Assembly: GCA_002715785.1 (NCBI GenBank)
Contig: PBAA01000018.1
Coordinates: 4,128-36,864, forward strand
DNA length: 32,737 nt
From: Gammaproteobacteria bacterium
GTDB taxonomy: Bacteria > Pseudomonadota > Gammaproteobacteria > Pseudomonadales > Azotimanducaceae
Reading direction: 5' to 3'
The notes beneath the pieces were generated by a model that was not told the origin of the DNA, did no database searches, and saw only the letters and a list, made by a program, of their open reading frames with translations. Below, one piece after another: positions 9,099-19,048 of the stretch. The translations under genes were made by a program, and so were the position numbers. Within the stretch, counting starts at the first letter, position 1. The number at the start of each line of letters is the position of its first letter.

Positions 9099-9129
9099 TC
9101 CGTCCTAGAATAAGACGGCCGGGGACGGA
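9099..9129. repeat. Inverted repeat upstream of the hydroxylase-GH3 operon
   Basis: TCCGTCC (9099-9105) and GGACGGA (9123-9129) form a perfect 7-bp inverted repeat with a 17-nt spacer. A second palindrome, CCTAA-TCTC-TTAGG, lies immediately beside it at 9132-9145. Both fall in the 114-bp gap between the PhyH gene (ending 9186) and the hydroxylase start (9071). No T-run follows on either strand, so an intrinsic terminator is unlikely. An operator or mRNA structure is possible. Confidence 0.35.
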
Positions 9130-9185
9130 AACCTAATCTCTTAGGGTCAGTGTTCTCGCGGTGAAGAAGCCACCGAACGAGACGA

Positions 9186-10052
9186 TCAGTCGCGCCACCA
9201 GGCCACCTTTGCGCTTGGATTAATCACATCCCCGTCCTTGAGTACGTCGATGGGATCGCGACCGTCCACTCCTATACCAAATCGGTGGTAGCCGAGTAAT
9301 CGTTGGAGCATCTTGGGCAGCTCCGCCGCCACCTCACGCGGTACTGATAACAACTGGATTTCCTGCGGTCGTAAGTACGCAACGTTATGGCTCATAAAAA
9401 ACCCGAGGCGTTCTCGATCTTGCGAGGTGTTGGCACCGCCGCCATGCCATAAACCGCCTTCCCACATCAACATTGTTCCAGCGCGCATAGTGACTTGTAA
9501 CGTGTCTATTGATTGATCAACGGGTCGATCGTGCCAATTGTGACTGTAGGGAACAATGTGTGTGGCCCCGTTTTCGACGTCGAAATCGTCGAGCGCAATC
9601 AACGCATTGCAAACGAAGTGAGGATGCGGCCTCTTGATGGGCCAAAGCCCGTCGTCCTGATGCAGGAATTGTTTGGTTTCGCCCGGAAGTAAGTTGAACA
9701 ACGTCGTCACGTTAATTTGAACCCGAGGCCCGAGCACACCTTCGATGAGAGCTCGGATACGGCGATCAAGAAAGAGGTAGTCGACGGCACGGGTTTTCGC
9801 CAGCAAGTTATGTGCCCTCAAGGTCTTGCCGGTGTCTGTACCGATCGCTCGCATTTCGGTGATGCGAACTTCGGTATCAAATGCGTGACGGATCCGAGCG
9901 ATTTCTTCGTCTTGGATAAAATCGGGGATGATGGTGTAGCCCTGGTCCTCAATTTCGGCAACGCGTTGGGTAACGTTGACCCCCTCGACGACGATCGCTT
10001 CGGCTTCAGCCGTTGTCACGAACAGTCCCCTGCAGACCGGTGAGCGATGCAT
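9186..10052 (-). CDS. Phytanoyl-CoA dioxygenase (PhyH) family protein
   Basis: A second Fe(II)/2-oxoglutarate oxygenase, 288 residues, only distantly similar to the one at 1807-2940. Iron ligands are H131 and D133 in FLHQDDG and H203 in GLWHGGGANTS; an Arg at 213 or 215 is placed for 2-oxoglutarate binding. NGATHIVPYSH at 161-171 is the usual strand before the distal His. Start ATG 10052 has AAGGA about 10 nt upstream. GTG 10019 (codon 12) has AGGGGA six nt upstream and removes an atypical leader, so it is a serious alternative. It lies 114 bp upstream of, and on the same strand as, the hydroxylase-GH3 operon and may belong with it. Substrate unknown. Confidence 0.85.
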   Translation of the reverse strand: MHRSPVCRGLFVTTAEAEAIVVEGVNVTQRVAEIEDQGYTIIPDFIQDEEIARIRHAFDTEVRITEMRAIGTDTGKTLRAHNLLAKTRAVDYLFLDRRIRALIEGVLGPRVQINVTTLFNLLPGETKQFLHQDDGLWPIKRPHPHFVCNALIALDDFDVENGATHIVPYSHNWHDRPVDQSIDTLQVTMRAGTMLMWEGGLWHGGGANTSQDRERLGFFMSHNVAYLRPQEIQLLSVPREVAAELPKMLQRLLGYHRFGIGVDGRDPIDVLKDGDVINPSAKVAWWRD

Positions 10053-10204
10053 TGATGTCGGATCCTTAATCCTCCTCGTGGTACCAGCCTCAAAATGGTG
10101 ATTGAGAGGCGTGTGCGAGCAAGCGTTCCATTTTATGGTAGCTGGCGCAAAAGTGAAAAGACGCTCTGTTTTGCCGATCTGGGTTTTCGTGGGATAGTTG
10201 AAGC

Positions 10205-10930
10205 ATGTTTATGAGTTCTCGAGCTTCCCGCTTCGTCTTCGCGGGCGCGTGCGTCGCGGTCCTTATGCTGTTGGTGGGAGCGCTCGGTAGTCGATATGGG
10301 CTTTGGCCGTTTCTCGTTGGGTTTTACTTTCTATTCGCTGGGATTTTAGTGGCACTGATTTGCGCGATTTGGGGTATCGCCGCGTTGGTGTTTTTGCGTG
10401 GGAAGGGCCGTATTGAAGCTCGTGCGCCTTTTGTCTATGGAACGATCCTCAGCGCGCTGGTGTTAGCCATCATGTTTGTGCAGTTCCTTGACGCGAGCCG
10501 TTTGCCTGCAATCCACGATATCTCCACCGATTCAGTCGATCCTCCTGAATTCGACCGTTTGATTGCCGTGCGTGGGACGACCAGTAACGATCTGACATAC
10601 ACCGATGCGGAAAGACAACAACAAGCGATGGCCTATCCGGAGATCAAAACAATGCGTACCCGACGCGATCTAAGCGAAAGTTTTGATCGCGTCTTAGTTG
10701 TGGCCAAAACACTGGGCTGGGAAATCGTTAATAGTGATCGCCGGTCAGGGATTGTCGAATCCACGGCGACGACGTTCTGGTTTGGATTTAAAGACGATGT
10801 CGTGATTCGCATTCGGGAAGAAAACGGAGGGACACTGATTGATTTGCGATCGGTGTCTCGAGTGGGCATGAGTGATTTGGGCGCAAACGCAGAGCGAATT
10901 GCTCGGTTCCTAGCTGAATTTGGCCGTTAA
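10205..10930 (+). CDS. DUF1499 family membrane protein
   Basis: A 241-residue protein with three likely membrane helices in the first 100 residues, then a soluble domain with DUF1499 features: the IHDISTDSVDPPEF segment, a YPEI motif, and a C-terminal LIDLRSVSRVGMSDLGANA block followed by RI-x2-FL. Function is unknown for this family. The start could be ATG 10205 or ATG 10211; neither has a clear ribosome binding site. It is a single gene on the plus strand. Its TAA stop overlaps the stop of the convergent phosphodiesterase gene in the tetramer TTAA (10927-10930), so no room is left for a terminator between them. Confidence 0.8.
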   Translation: MFMSSRASRFVFAGACVAVLMLLVGALGSRYGLWPFLVGFYFLFAGILVALICAIWGIAALVFLRGKGRIEARAPFVYGTILSALVLAIMFVQFLDASRLPAIHDISTDSVDPPEFDRLIAVRGTTSNDLTYTDAERQQQAMAYPEIKTMRTRRDLSESFDRVLVVAKTLGWEIVNSDRRSGIVESTATTFWFGFKDDVVIRIREENGGTLIDLRSVSRVGMSDLGANAERIARFLAEFGR

Positions 10931-11412
10931 AAACGAATTATTTTTGCTTCCAAGGAATCAAGTTCAACGATTCCGATGGCATTCAACCCTTGAATATGTC
11001 CCGCGCATTCTCCGGGATTAAATATCAATTGCGATGAACGATTTTCGATGCGTTGTAAGTGCGTATGGCCATGTAGAGCAAGGTCATGATCTGTCGTCAG
11101 TACGCCATCCAAATCGGCTGGATCGTGCACGATGATGACGCTACGAGATGCCCAGATCACTTCGTAGGGGGGATCTTGGAAGTGAAAACCATGTGCGGCG
11201 ATCGCCGAGTCGAGTGACGCACGCTCCTGGTCGTTATTGCCGAACACCCCGACCAGAGGCGACTTGAGGTCGGCCATCACGTCGAGCGTTTTAGCTTGCG
11301 TGATATCGCCAGTGTGGGCGACTACATCAACGTTCGCGTCGTTGAATAACTCAACAATCCGCGCGACATTCTTGAGGTTATTATGCGTATCGCTAACTAC
11401 CCCTATGCGCAT
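10927..11412 (-). CDS. YfcE/MJ0936-type metallophosphoesterase
   Basis: A small 161-residue calcineurin-like phosphoesterase. The metal-binding motifs are complete: SDTHNN at residues 7-12, HTGD near 34-37, GNND near 59-62, a mid-protein His in VHDP, and the C-terminal GHTH. Small members of this family are Mn-dependent phosphodiesterases with broad or unknown physiological substrates. Start ATG 11412 has a GGCGG-like sequence just upstream. It is convergent with the DUF1499 gene and lies 74 bp downstream of the thiolase on the same strand, so it may be read through from that unit. Confidence 0.88.
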   Translation of the reverse strand: MRIGVVSDTHNNLKNVARIVELFNDANVDVVAHTGDITQAKTLDVMADLKSPLVGVFGNNDQERASLDSAIAAHGFHFQDPPYEVIWASRSVIIVHDPADLDGVLTTDHDLALHGHTHLQRIENRSSQLIFNPGECAGHIQGLNAIGIVELDSLEAKIIRF

Positions 11413-11486
11413 GATGTACCGCCGTAAGACAGCGAACGAGGACCGCCAGCATAAGGGCTGGAAGTCCCCGATTCATTGCTCGTGAA

Positions 11487-12632
11487 TTACGACGCTTTTT
11501 CGAGGATGTGGATCCCGCACGCACTGCCTAACCCGATAACATGAGTTAGCCCAATGCGAGCGCCCTCGACTTGGCGTTGACCTGCTTCACCACGCAGATG
11601 CGTTGATACCTCGTAGATGTTTGCGATGCCTGTCGCTCCGAGCGGATGACCCTTGGAGAGCAAACCACCGGACACGTTTACGGGAACCTTCCCACCTAGT
11701 GCGACTTCTCCTTCGTCAATCATCCGGCCGGCTTCGCCGTCTTCGCAAAGTCCGAGGTTTTCATAATGGAGAATTTCTGCTGTCGCAAAACAGTCGTGTA
11801 ATTCCACCAGGTCGATGTCCTCGGCGCCAAGCCCTGCCATTTCGTAGGCGGCCGCGGCAGCTTTGCGCGTACATGTATTGACGTCGGGCATAACCAGATC
11901 ACGTTCCTGCCATGGATCCGAAGTCAGGACGGAAGCACGTACCTTGATCGCCCGGCTCATTAGGCCGAGTTCCTTAGCTTTCTTTTCGGAGGCGATGATT
12001 GCAGCAGCTGAACCGTCAACGTTGACCGAGCACATGAGTTTTGTATTTGGATACGAAATCATTTCGGCGTTCATCACCGTATCGAGTGGTGTTTCGATCT
12101 GGTACATCGCTTTGGGATTCATCGTCGAGTGGTGATGGTTCTTAACAGAAACTTTCGCGAACTGTTCGAACGTTGTGCCGTAATTTCGAGCATGCTCCAT
12201 ACCCGCCTCAGCGAATACCGACGGCATTGTTCCTGAACCTAGAAGGCCTTCTTTTGAGATACCTTTAGAACCTCCGGCACCGCCTAAAAGACCCTTTCCC
12301 ATCTGCTCGACGCCGACCGCGATCACTAAATCGTAAAGACCTGCCTTGACCGATGCCCACGCCTCCCGGAACGCGGTAGCTCCAGTGGCACACGCATTCG
12401 ATACGTTGACCACGGGAATTCCCGTTTGGCCAATTTCTTGGAGAATGCGCTGACCGACCATGCCGCTGGCTTGGCCCAGATTTCCGCAATAAAGAGCCTC
12501 CATGTCTTGAATGGTTAGGCCGCTGTCGTCGAGGGCTAGGTGGGCGGCTTCAGCGCCGATCTGTGGGACGGTTCTGTCGGGAAATCGCCCGAATTTGATC
12601 ATATCCACACCAACTACATATGCGTCTGTCAT
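11487..12632 (-). CDS. Thiolase family protein (SCP-x/Ltp-like)
   Basis: A 381-residue thiolase-fold enzyme of the type related to SCP-x thiolases and lipid-transfer proteins. The nucleophile region NACATG has C81. Other active-site blocks are HDCFA (H279), SGGLLSKGHPLGATG (H329) and GLGSACG (C372). Retention of both cysteines and the His suggests true thiolase (acyl-CoA cleavage or condensation), although related Ltp proteins act as retro-aldolases in steroid side-chain breakdown. GAGGA lies about 8 nt before the ATG. It is 11 bp downstream of a DUF35 gene; such pairs usually form a complex in which DUF35 supports or channels substrate to the thiolase. The acyl-CoA substrate is unknown. Confidence 0.9.
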   Translation of the reverse strand: MTDAYVVGVDMIKFGRFPDRTVPQIGAEAAHLALDDSGLTIQDMEALYCGNLGQASGMVGQRILQEIGQTGIPVVNVSNACATGATAFREAWASVKAGLYDLVIAVGVEQMGKGLLGGAGGSKGISKEGLLGSGTMPSVFAEAGMEHARNYGTTFEQFAKVSVKNHHHSTMNPKAMYQIETPLDTVMNAEMISYPNTKLMCSVNVDGSAAAIIASEKKAKELGLMSRAIKVRASVLTSDPWQERDLVMPDVNTCTRKAAAAAYEMAGLGAEDIDLVELHDCFATAEILHYENLGLCEDGEAGRMIDEGEVALGGKVPVNVSGGLLSKGHPLGATGIANIYEVSTHLRGEAGQRQVEGARIGLTHVIGLGSACGIHILEKAS

Positions 12633-12643
12633 TTGATGATTCC

Positions 12644-13069
12644 TCAGCTGGCTGCGTTGCTTGGTTGAAAGAAGTAGGAAAGATACGAATTACCTTCCCC
12701 GTCTTTGCGGCCTAGCGCGTCGTCGTACACCACGTCGACGGGCATGCCGAATTCGATTTTTTCCGGTTCGGGATCAACATTGATCAGGTTTCCTTTGATG
12801 GTGCCGCCTCCTTCCAAATCGACAATCGCCGAAATGTAGGGAACGTCAATACCTGGAAAAGATCGATGCACGATGGAATAAGCATATAGGGTACCGCTAT
12901 TGGCCAACGTCACGGTTTCCATTTGATCGCGCTCACCACACTTCGAACAGTTGGCGCGTTCTCCCAAGAAAATCGCTTCACAAGACGAACACTTGTATCC
13001 CTCAAGGTACGGATCGCCATCTTCCGGAATCTTCAGATAGTCAACCGCGGGTAAAGGGTTGTCGGACAT
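12644..13069 (-). CDS. DUF35 Zn-ribbon/OB-fold protein, thiolase partner
   Basis: A 141-residue protein with an N-terminal rubredoxin-like zinc ribbon (C27-x2-C30 and C41-x2-C44) and a C-terminal OB-fold, the standard DUF35 layout. I set the start at ATG 13069 because GGGGGAG lies five nt upstream. The in-frame ATG at 13093 has no ribosome binding site and would add only eight residues. DUF35 proteins are almost always encoded beside a thiolase-fold enzyme, as here (11 bp gap). Known examples serve HMG-CoA formation in archaea or steroid side-chain aldol cleavage in actinobacteria. It is divergent from the FAD oxidoreductase at 13260. Confidence 0.9.
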   Translation of the reverse strand: MSDNPLPAVDYLKIPEDGDPYLEGYKCSSCEAIFLGERANCSKCGERDQMETVTLANSGTLYAYSIVHRSFPGIDVPYISAIVDLEGGGTIKGNLINVDPEPEKIEFGMPVDVVYDDALGRKDGEGNSYLSYFFQPSNAAS

Positions 13070-13259
13070 AGTCTCCCCCGTGTCCAAATCCATTAACTGT
13101 TAGAGAATACGGTATGGTTGCAGCCGATACTAGCGGCTGAGTTGGTCGGTTTTGAGTCTGATCGTACGTAGGGTTAGAGCGGACGAAAGCCACTTCATCG
13201 ACTACGTCACTGAGAAATTGCATTTTGGTGTAGGTATCAAACCCACTTAACATGCGCGG

Positions 13260-14516
13260 ATGAATCTATCCTCCATATCGGAAGCCTGTCACGTCATCGG
13301 GATTTGCGGAGGGGCGGTTGGTGGTTCGGAGGCTGCCGCACTTATTGCGAAATCCGGATCGATCGCAGTCGTCTTTGAACAAAATATGCGGCCTTACGGG
13401 AAGATCGAGGATGGTCTTCCGCGGTGGCACTCCAAGCTGCGTAACAAAGAGTACGCCAAGATTGACGAGAACCTTTCGACCCCAGGGGTGGTTTTTGTTC
13501 CGGGCACGCGACTGGGTGAAGATCTCTCGTTTTCTTCTCTCTCGAATGATGTCGGTCTAAGCGCTTTAATCCTCGCTCATGGCGCGTGGCGCGACCGCCC
13601 TCTGCCAATCGAGGGTGTTGATCGCTTTATCGGAAATGGGCTGAGCTATCAGAACCCCTTCGTTTATTGGTTCAATCACTACGAGGAAATTGGATTTTCT
13701 GGTGAAAACTTTCCTATCCACGACGACGCCATGGTCATCGGAGGAGGTTTGGCTTCGATCGATGTCTGCAAGATCTTAAACCTTGAGCTATACGCTCGAG
13801 CCTTGGGGGACCGCGGGATTAAAGTTGATATCGAAGAGATGGAAGTGCGGGGAATCCCAAGAACGCTGGAGACGCACGGGCTCGCGGTAGACGACCTCAA
13901 CATTCAAGGCTGCACGCTTTTTTATCGACGAGATAAAGAAGATATGCCTCTTGAGAACGTAAGAAATCCAAGCGCTCAGCGCCTGGAGAAACTCAAAGGC
14001 ACTCGAGCAAAAATCATGGACAAAGTGATTCGGAAGTACTTAGTGCGGTTTTACCCGAATGCTATTCCCGTCGAGGCCGTCGAAAAAGACGGGAGGTTAG
14101 ATGGCTTCATCTTTCAACGGACAAAAATAGTTGATGGGCGAGTTTTAAGAATAGAGAACACTGAGTTCACAACACGTTCAAAACAGATAATTAGCTCGAT
14201 AGGGAGCACGCCCGTACCAATTGATGGCGTACCGATGGAGGGTGAGTTGTACCAGTGGCAAAACAGGGAAGAGGGGCGCCTTGTGGATGGGGTATACGGG
14301 CTCGGCAACGTCCTCACCGGTAAGGGTAATATCGTGGAGAGTCGCCGCAACTCAAAAGAAATCACCCCAAAGGTCGTTGATCAAGCGCTTGCCAGTCCGA
14401 AAATTCCCGCGGACGGGGTTTCGGAGATCATGAGTTTAATTCGAACCCGCTGGGATACCGTCGGATATCCAGGTGAGTACGAAGATTGGATTGCTTCGAA
14501 GCCGCCGGCCGCCTAG
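13260..14516 (+). CDS. FAD-dependent oxidoreductase, adrenodoxin/ferredoxin-NADP reductase-like
   Basis: A 418-residue two-dinucleotide-fold flavoenzyme. The FAD motif near residues 14-26 reads G17-G18-A19-V20-G21-G22, with Ala in place of the middle Gly of GxGxxG. A second Rossmann motif, VIGGGLASIDV at 159-169, would bind NAD(P)H. The segment RPYGKIEDGLPRWHSK (44-59) resembles the PxGLVRxGVAPDH block of adrenodoxin reductase/FprA, and GLGNVLTGKGNIVESR near the C-terminus fits the second FAD-contacting part. It probably moves electrons between NAD(P)H and a ferredoxin or similar carrier. It is divergent from the DUF35-thiolase pair across a 190-bp gap and ends 36 bp before the convergent gatB stop. 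The exact subfamily and redox partner are not clear. Confidence 0.75.
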   Translation: MNLSSISEACHVIGICGGAVGGSEAAALIAKSGSIAVVFEQNMRPYGKIEDGLPRWHSKLRNKEYAKIDENLSTPGVVFVPGTRLGEDLSFSSLSNDVGLSALILAHGAWRDRPLPIEGVDRFIGNGLSYQNPFVYWFNHYEEIGFSGENFPIHDDAMVIGGGLASIDVCKILNLELYARALGDRGIKVDIEEMEVRGIPRTLETHGLAVDDLNIQGCTLFYRRDKEDMPLENVRNPSAQRLEKLKGTRAKIMDKVIRKYLVRFYPNAIPVEAVEKDGRLDGFIFQRTKIVDGRVLRIENTEFTTRSKQIISSIGSTPVPIDGVPMEGELYQWQNREEGRLVDGVYGLGNVLTGKGNIVESRRNSKEITPKVVDQALASPKIPADGVSEIMSLIRTRWDTVGYPGEYEDWIASKPPAA

Positions 14517-14552
14517 GTCTTTATAAGAAAATGGGGCTGTGCCCGGAGCGCC

Positions 14553-16004
14553 TCATGGGGTTGGGGGTAAAACGCTAAGTTCACGACGAAGAATCTCATT
14601 AACTTGTTTGGGATTGGCTTGACCGTTTGTTGCTTTCATAACTTGGCCGACGAAAAAACCGAGTATTTTCTCTTTGCCATCGCGAAACTGTCCGACCTGG
14701 CCGGGGTGGTCGCTGATTATTTGGGATACCACGTTTTCTAATTCGCTAGTGTCGTTTAGTTGTCGCAAACCTTGATTTTCGATGGTTCCGTCCACACTCC
14801 CACCTTCAGCCCATAATGTTTCGAAAACCGACTTCGCAATCTTTCCGGTGATGGTCTCATCTTGGATGCGTTGGATTAGTGTTCCAAGTTCATCGGGTGC
14901 GATTGGGACGTTGGCAAAACTGATTTCGTCGCGGTTGAGCGCGGCGGCGACATCACCGAGGATCCAGTTCGCGGCGAGTTTTACGTCGATCCCACGTTCC
15001 GCTACCGCGTCGAAGTATCTCGCCGCGTTAAGGTCTTCGATGAGGCGACCCTCTTCATAATCGGTAAGACCAAGTTCAAGTACGTATCGGTTTCGTTTTG
15101 CTGTCGGGAGTTCAGGTACCGTCACCCGTACCGATTCAATCATCTCGTCGGTTATGTCGACAGGCAAGAGGTCGGGATCTGGGAAATAACGATAATCGTC
15201 CGATGACTCCTTTGAACGCATGGATCGGGTTTCATCTCGCTCGGAATCATAAAGTCTTGTTTCAAGAACGACTTCGCCACCGGCGTCGAGGACGGCAATT
15301 TGGCGATCTATTTCGTACTCAAGCGCTTTTTCGACGAACCGAAACGAATTGACGTTCTTGATTTCCGTGCGTTCGCCGAGGGTCTCGACCCCCTTGGGCC
15401 GTATGGAAATATTTGCGTCACAGCGCATGGAGCCTTCGTTAAGATTGCCGTCACAGATTTCGAGAGTAGTGACGAGGCCATGTAGCTCTCGAAAATACGC
15501 AGCGGCCTCTGCTGCTGAGTACAATTCGGGCTCAGAGACTATTTCAAGCAAGGGCGTTCCCGCTCGGTTTAGATCAATTCCGGTAAAACCATCGTAAGCG
15601 GTGTGAATGGATTTACCGGCGTCTTCTTCGAGGTGAGCCCGCGTGATGCCAATCTCGCGAATCGATCCGTCGCTGAGGAAAATTGGTAAAGCACCTCGCC
15701 CCACAATGGGTTGGTCGAGTTGACTTATTTGGTAGCCCTTTGGCAAGTCAGGGTAAAAGTAGTTCTTACGATCAAAACGGCACGATGAAGCGATCTCAGC
15801 ATCAATGGCGAGACCGAACTTGATCGCCATACGTATTGGCTCTTCATTTAATACTGGGAGCACACCTGGTAACGCGATGTCGACGGCGTTTGCATTACTG
15901 TTCGGATATTCACCGAAAGAGGTAGCGGCGCGCGAAAATATCTTTGAACGTGTCGCAAGCTGAACATGAACTTCCAATCCAATCACGGCTTCCCATTCAG
16001 TCAT
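14553..16004 (-). CDS. gatB: Aspartyl/glutamyl-tRNA amidotransferase subunit B
   Basis: Subunit B of the GatCAB complex, which converts misacylated Asp-tRNA(Asn) and/or Glu-tRNA(Gln) to the amide form; GatB binds the tRNA and phosphorylates the acid. The 483-residue protein opens with [16 protein letters not shown], has the [12 protein letters not shown] block, and ends in the helical YqeY-like tail. I set the start at ATG 16004: the frame stays open to 16112, but that would overlap gatA by more than 100 bp and the conserved N-terminus begins at 16004. It overlaps the gatA 3' end by 8 bp. Presence of gatCAB suggests that tRNA(Asn) and/or tRNA(Gln) is charged by the indirect route. Confidence 0.97.
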   Translation of the reverse strand: MTEWEAVIGLEVHVQLATRSKIFSRAATSFGEYPNSNANAVDIALPGVLPVLNEEPIRMAIKFGLAIDAEIASSCRFDRKNYFYPDLPKGYQISQLDQPIVGRGALPIFLSDGSIREIGITRAHLEEDAGKSIHTAYDGFTGIDLNRAGTPLLEIVSEPELYSAAEAAAYFRELHGLVTTLEICDGNLNEGSMRCDANISIRPKGVETLGERTEIKNVNSFRFVEKALEYEIDRQIAVLDAGGEVVLETRLYDSERDETRSMRSKESSDDYRYFPDPDLLPVDITDEMIESVRVTVPELPTAKRNRYVLELGLTDYEEGRLIEDLNAARYFDAVAERGIDVKLAANWILGDVAAALNRDEISFANVPIAPDELGTLIQRIQDETITGKIAKSVFETLWAEGGSVDGTIENQGLRQLNDTSELENVVSQIISDHPGQVGQFRDGKEKILGFFVGQVMKATNGQANPKQVNEILRRELSVLPPTP

Positions 16005-17439
16005 GTTCGTACGCCGGATGAAGTGCGTGCCAGTCGGTTTCATTTTGATATTGGCATCCGAGCGAGAGGATCGATGATTCGCCAAAATGCGGGCCAATGA
16101 GTTGCATCCCAACGGGCATTTGTTCTCTCATTCCGCATGGCAGTGAGAGGGCGGGAAGCCCCGCGAGACTGGCCGGGGTCGTGTAGATATCTTGTTGGTA
16201 CATCCCGACTGGATCTTCGATCAATGCTTCGCGTTCGAAGGCGGTTGACGGCGAGACAGGCGTGAGGAGGACGTCAACTTCCATGAAGGCGTCTAAGAAA
16301 TCCTGACGAATAAGACGGCGGATTTGTTGGGCTTTCAAGTAGTAAGCGTCGTAGTAACCCACTGATAGCGCATAAGTACCTGTCAAGATGCGTCGTTTAA
16401 CTTCGCTGCCGAAGCCCTCGGTACGGGAAAATTGATAAAGATCGTCTAGATTCTCGGGCGACGTAGTTCGATGCCCGTAACGAACACCGTCATAACGCGA
16501 CAGATTAGTCGAGGCCTCCGCTCCAGCGATCACATAATAAACTGCGATCGCCGCTTCGGTGTGCGGTAACTCCACTGGAACGCAGTCATGACCCAACGAT
16601 TCAAGTGTGTGACGAGCTGCTTCAAGAACCTTGGCCATCGAGGAATCGAGGTCGTTCCAGTATTGGGACGGGATGCCTATCTTCAGGGGGCGACGCGAGC
16701 TATCGATATCTGTCGCTTCGGCGATCGCGCTGGTTGAATCATTCGGATCGTGTCCTTCCATTGCGTTAAGTAAGGTCCCAGCATCTGAGGCCGTACATGC
16801 AATAGGCCCGCCTTGATCCAAACTTGAGGCAAACGCAATCATGCCGTAACGAGAAACTCTCCCGTAAGTCGGTTTTAAGCCGGTAACACCACAAAAACTC
16901 GCGGGCTGCCGGATTGAACCTCCGGTATCGCTACCGGTGCAAGCGGCGGCCAGGCCCGCTGCGACTGCCGCGGCTGAACCGCCAGAGGACCCGCCGGGAA
17001 CGCAAGCTTGATTCCATGGATTCTTTACCGGTCCGTAGAAGCTGGTTTCATTACTCGAACCCATCGCGAATTCGTCCATATTGGTTTTACCAAGAGTTAT
17101 GGCACCAGCCTTACGTAGCCGGTCGACAACCGTGGCGTCGTATGGGGCGACAAAATTGTGGAGCATGCGGGATGCGCAGCTCGTTAATAATCCCTCGGTG
17201 CAGAAAAGATCCTTATGGGCGATAGGAATTCCTGTTAGCGGGCCGGTACGCTTATCAGCGATGGCTTTATCGGCGCTTTTGGCAGCAGCGAGAGCGCGGT
17301 CGGAGTCAACAGTTATAAAGCAGTTAAGATCCGCTGCGGCATTGATTCGACCGAGATAAAAATGCACAAGTTCCTCGGCACTGAAGTCGCCGTTGTCAAG
17401 GCCAGAACGCAGCTGAGCCATATTCGCGTATGGGTTCAT
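15997..17439 (-). CDS. gatA: Aspartyl/glutamyl-tRNA amidotransferase subunit A (amidase)
   Basis: Glutaminase subunit of GatCAB, which releases ammonia from glutamine for transfer to the activated aminoacyl-tRNA. The 480-residue protein has the amidase-signature catalytic triad: K76 in IAHKDLF, the cis-Ser S151 in PGGSSGGS, and nucleophile S175 in [11 protein letters not shown]. Length and spacing are normal for GatA. It overlaps gatC by 4 bp and gatB by 8 bp, so the three subunits are translationally coupled in the order C-A-B. Confidence 0.98.
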   Translation of the reverse strand: MNPYANMAQLRSGLDNGDFSAEELVHFYLGRINAAADLNCFITVDSDRALAAAKSADKAIADKRTGPLTGIPIAHKDLFCTEGLLTSCASRMLHNFVAPYDATVVDRLRKAGAITLGKTNMDEFAMGSSNETSFYGPVKNPWNQACVPGGSSGGSAAAVAAGLAAACTGSDTGGSIRQPASFCGVTGLKPTYGRVSRYGMIAFASSLDQGGPIACTASDAGTLLNAMEGHDPNDSTSAIAEATDIDSSRRPLKIGIPSQYWNDLDSSMAKVLEAARHTLESLGHDCVPVELPHTEAAIAVYYVIAGAEASTNLSRYDGVRYGHRTTSPENLDDLYQFSRTEGFGSEVKRRILTGTYALSVGYYDAYYLKAQQIRRLIRQDFLDAFMEVDVLLTPVSPSTAFEREALIEDPVGMYQQDIYTTPASLAGLPALSLPCGMREQMPVGMQLIGPHFGESSILSLGCQYQNETDWHALHPAYEHD

Positions 17440-17717
17440 TCCACGACCCTTGGAACCAAATAGAGGCCATCACGCGTTTGTGGAGCTATCGCCTGATACC
17501 GTTCTTGTTCGAACGAGGTGTCAGGCTCATCGGGTCTAAATCGTTGGTTGACCTCGAGAGGATGTGCTAGCGGCTTAACCCCATCGGTATCGATGGATTG
17601 CATGAAATCGACCAATTCAACGATGGAAGATAAGTCCCGTAACAGCTTTTCGCGATCGTCTGGTTGCAACGAGAGTTGGCATAGCGATAGCAGTTTGTCG
17701 ATCGTTTGTTGGTCCAC
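17436..17717 (-). CDS. gatC: Aspartyl/glutamyl-tRNA amidotransferase subunit C
   Basis: Small GatCAB subunit (93 residues) that wraps around GatA and stabilises the GatA-GatB contact. The sequence shows the typical N-terminal helices (TIDKLLSLCQLSL), the central VDFMQSIDTDGVKPLAHPLE stretch, and the C-terminal [16 protein letters not shown]. It begins with GTG, first gene of gatCAB. It is divergent from mreB across 189 bp, an arrangement I also recall from Pseudomonas. Confidence 0.95.
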   Translation of the reverse strand: MDQQTIDKLLSLCQLSLQPDDREKLLRDLSSIVELVDFMQSIDTDGVKPLAHPLEVNQRFRPDEPDTSFEQERYQAIAPQTRDGLYLVPRVVE

Positions 17718-17750
17718 TTTCAGGCCATTTCAGCGTGTCAGAGGCCGCAT

Positions 17751-17780
17751 AATCTAAAACAGGTTCGGCGAATTGGCCAA
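17751..17780 (-). promoter_or_regulatory. Possible sigma-70 promoter for gatCAB
   Basis: Read on the minus strand, TTGGCC (-35, 17780-17775) and TAGATT (-10, 17756-17751) are separated by 18 bp and lie about 35-60 bp upstream of the gatC GTG. Each box matches four of six consensus positions, so this is only a candidate. On the plus strand GATAAT (17830-17835) could be a -10 box for mreB, but I see no convincing -35 partner. Confidence 0.25.
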
Positions 17781-17834
17781 GGTCTTTTATATGAGGACCG
17801 AAGCGCCAGCATACAACAAACAGAATCGCGATAA

Positions 17835-18946
<1,112 letters not shown>

Positions 18947-18947
<1 letters not shown>

Positions 18948-18983
18948 GCCGCCGTAAAGGGACGCCGAAACGCTATAGCGGCC
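18947..18983. repeat. Inverted repeat in the mreB-mreC spacer
   Basis: GGCCGC (18947-18952) and GCGGCC (18978-18983) form a perfect 6-bp inverted repeat with a 25-nt spacer, starting at the mreB stop codon. No T-run follows, so it is not a classical terminator. It may reduce read-through or define an mRNA end so that mreB is expressed above mreC, or it may be chance. Confidence 0.3.
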
Positions 18984-19033
18984 CGAGGTTTGTTGTTGCC
19001 CTACTGTACAATTATTTTTCTGTACGAATGACC

Positions 19034-19048
19034 GGGTGAACGACAATT
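19034..19048 (+). promoter_or_regulatory. Ribosome binding site and putative ATT start of mreC
   Basis: GGGTGA (19034-19039) is followed six nt later by ATT (19046-19048). The next codons read RRLFTTESSS and lead into the membrane helix expected of MreC. GGTGA pairs with the 5' part of the anti-Shine-Dalgarno sequence. In this frame a TGA at 19037-19039 rules out any start further upstream, and no ATG, GTG or TTG occurs before TTG 19118, which lies inside the membrane helix. Confidence 0.5.

Noticed and set aside
13041-13253. 70-codon minus-strand frame covering the DUF35 start and the divergent gap
   Set aside because: No family resemblance; it overlaps the well-supported DUF35 start in another frame.
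14534-14544. GGGC-TGT-GCCC hairpin as terminator between the FAD enzyme and gatB
   Set aside because: Four-bp stem and no T-run; too weak to call.
16005-16112. N-terminal extension of gatB to 16112
   Set aside because: Lies within gatA, and the conserved GatB N-terminus starts at 16004.
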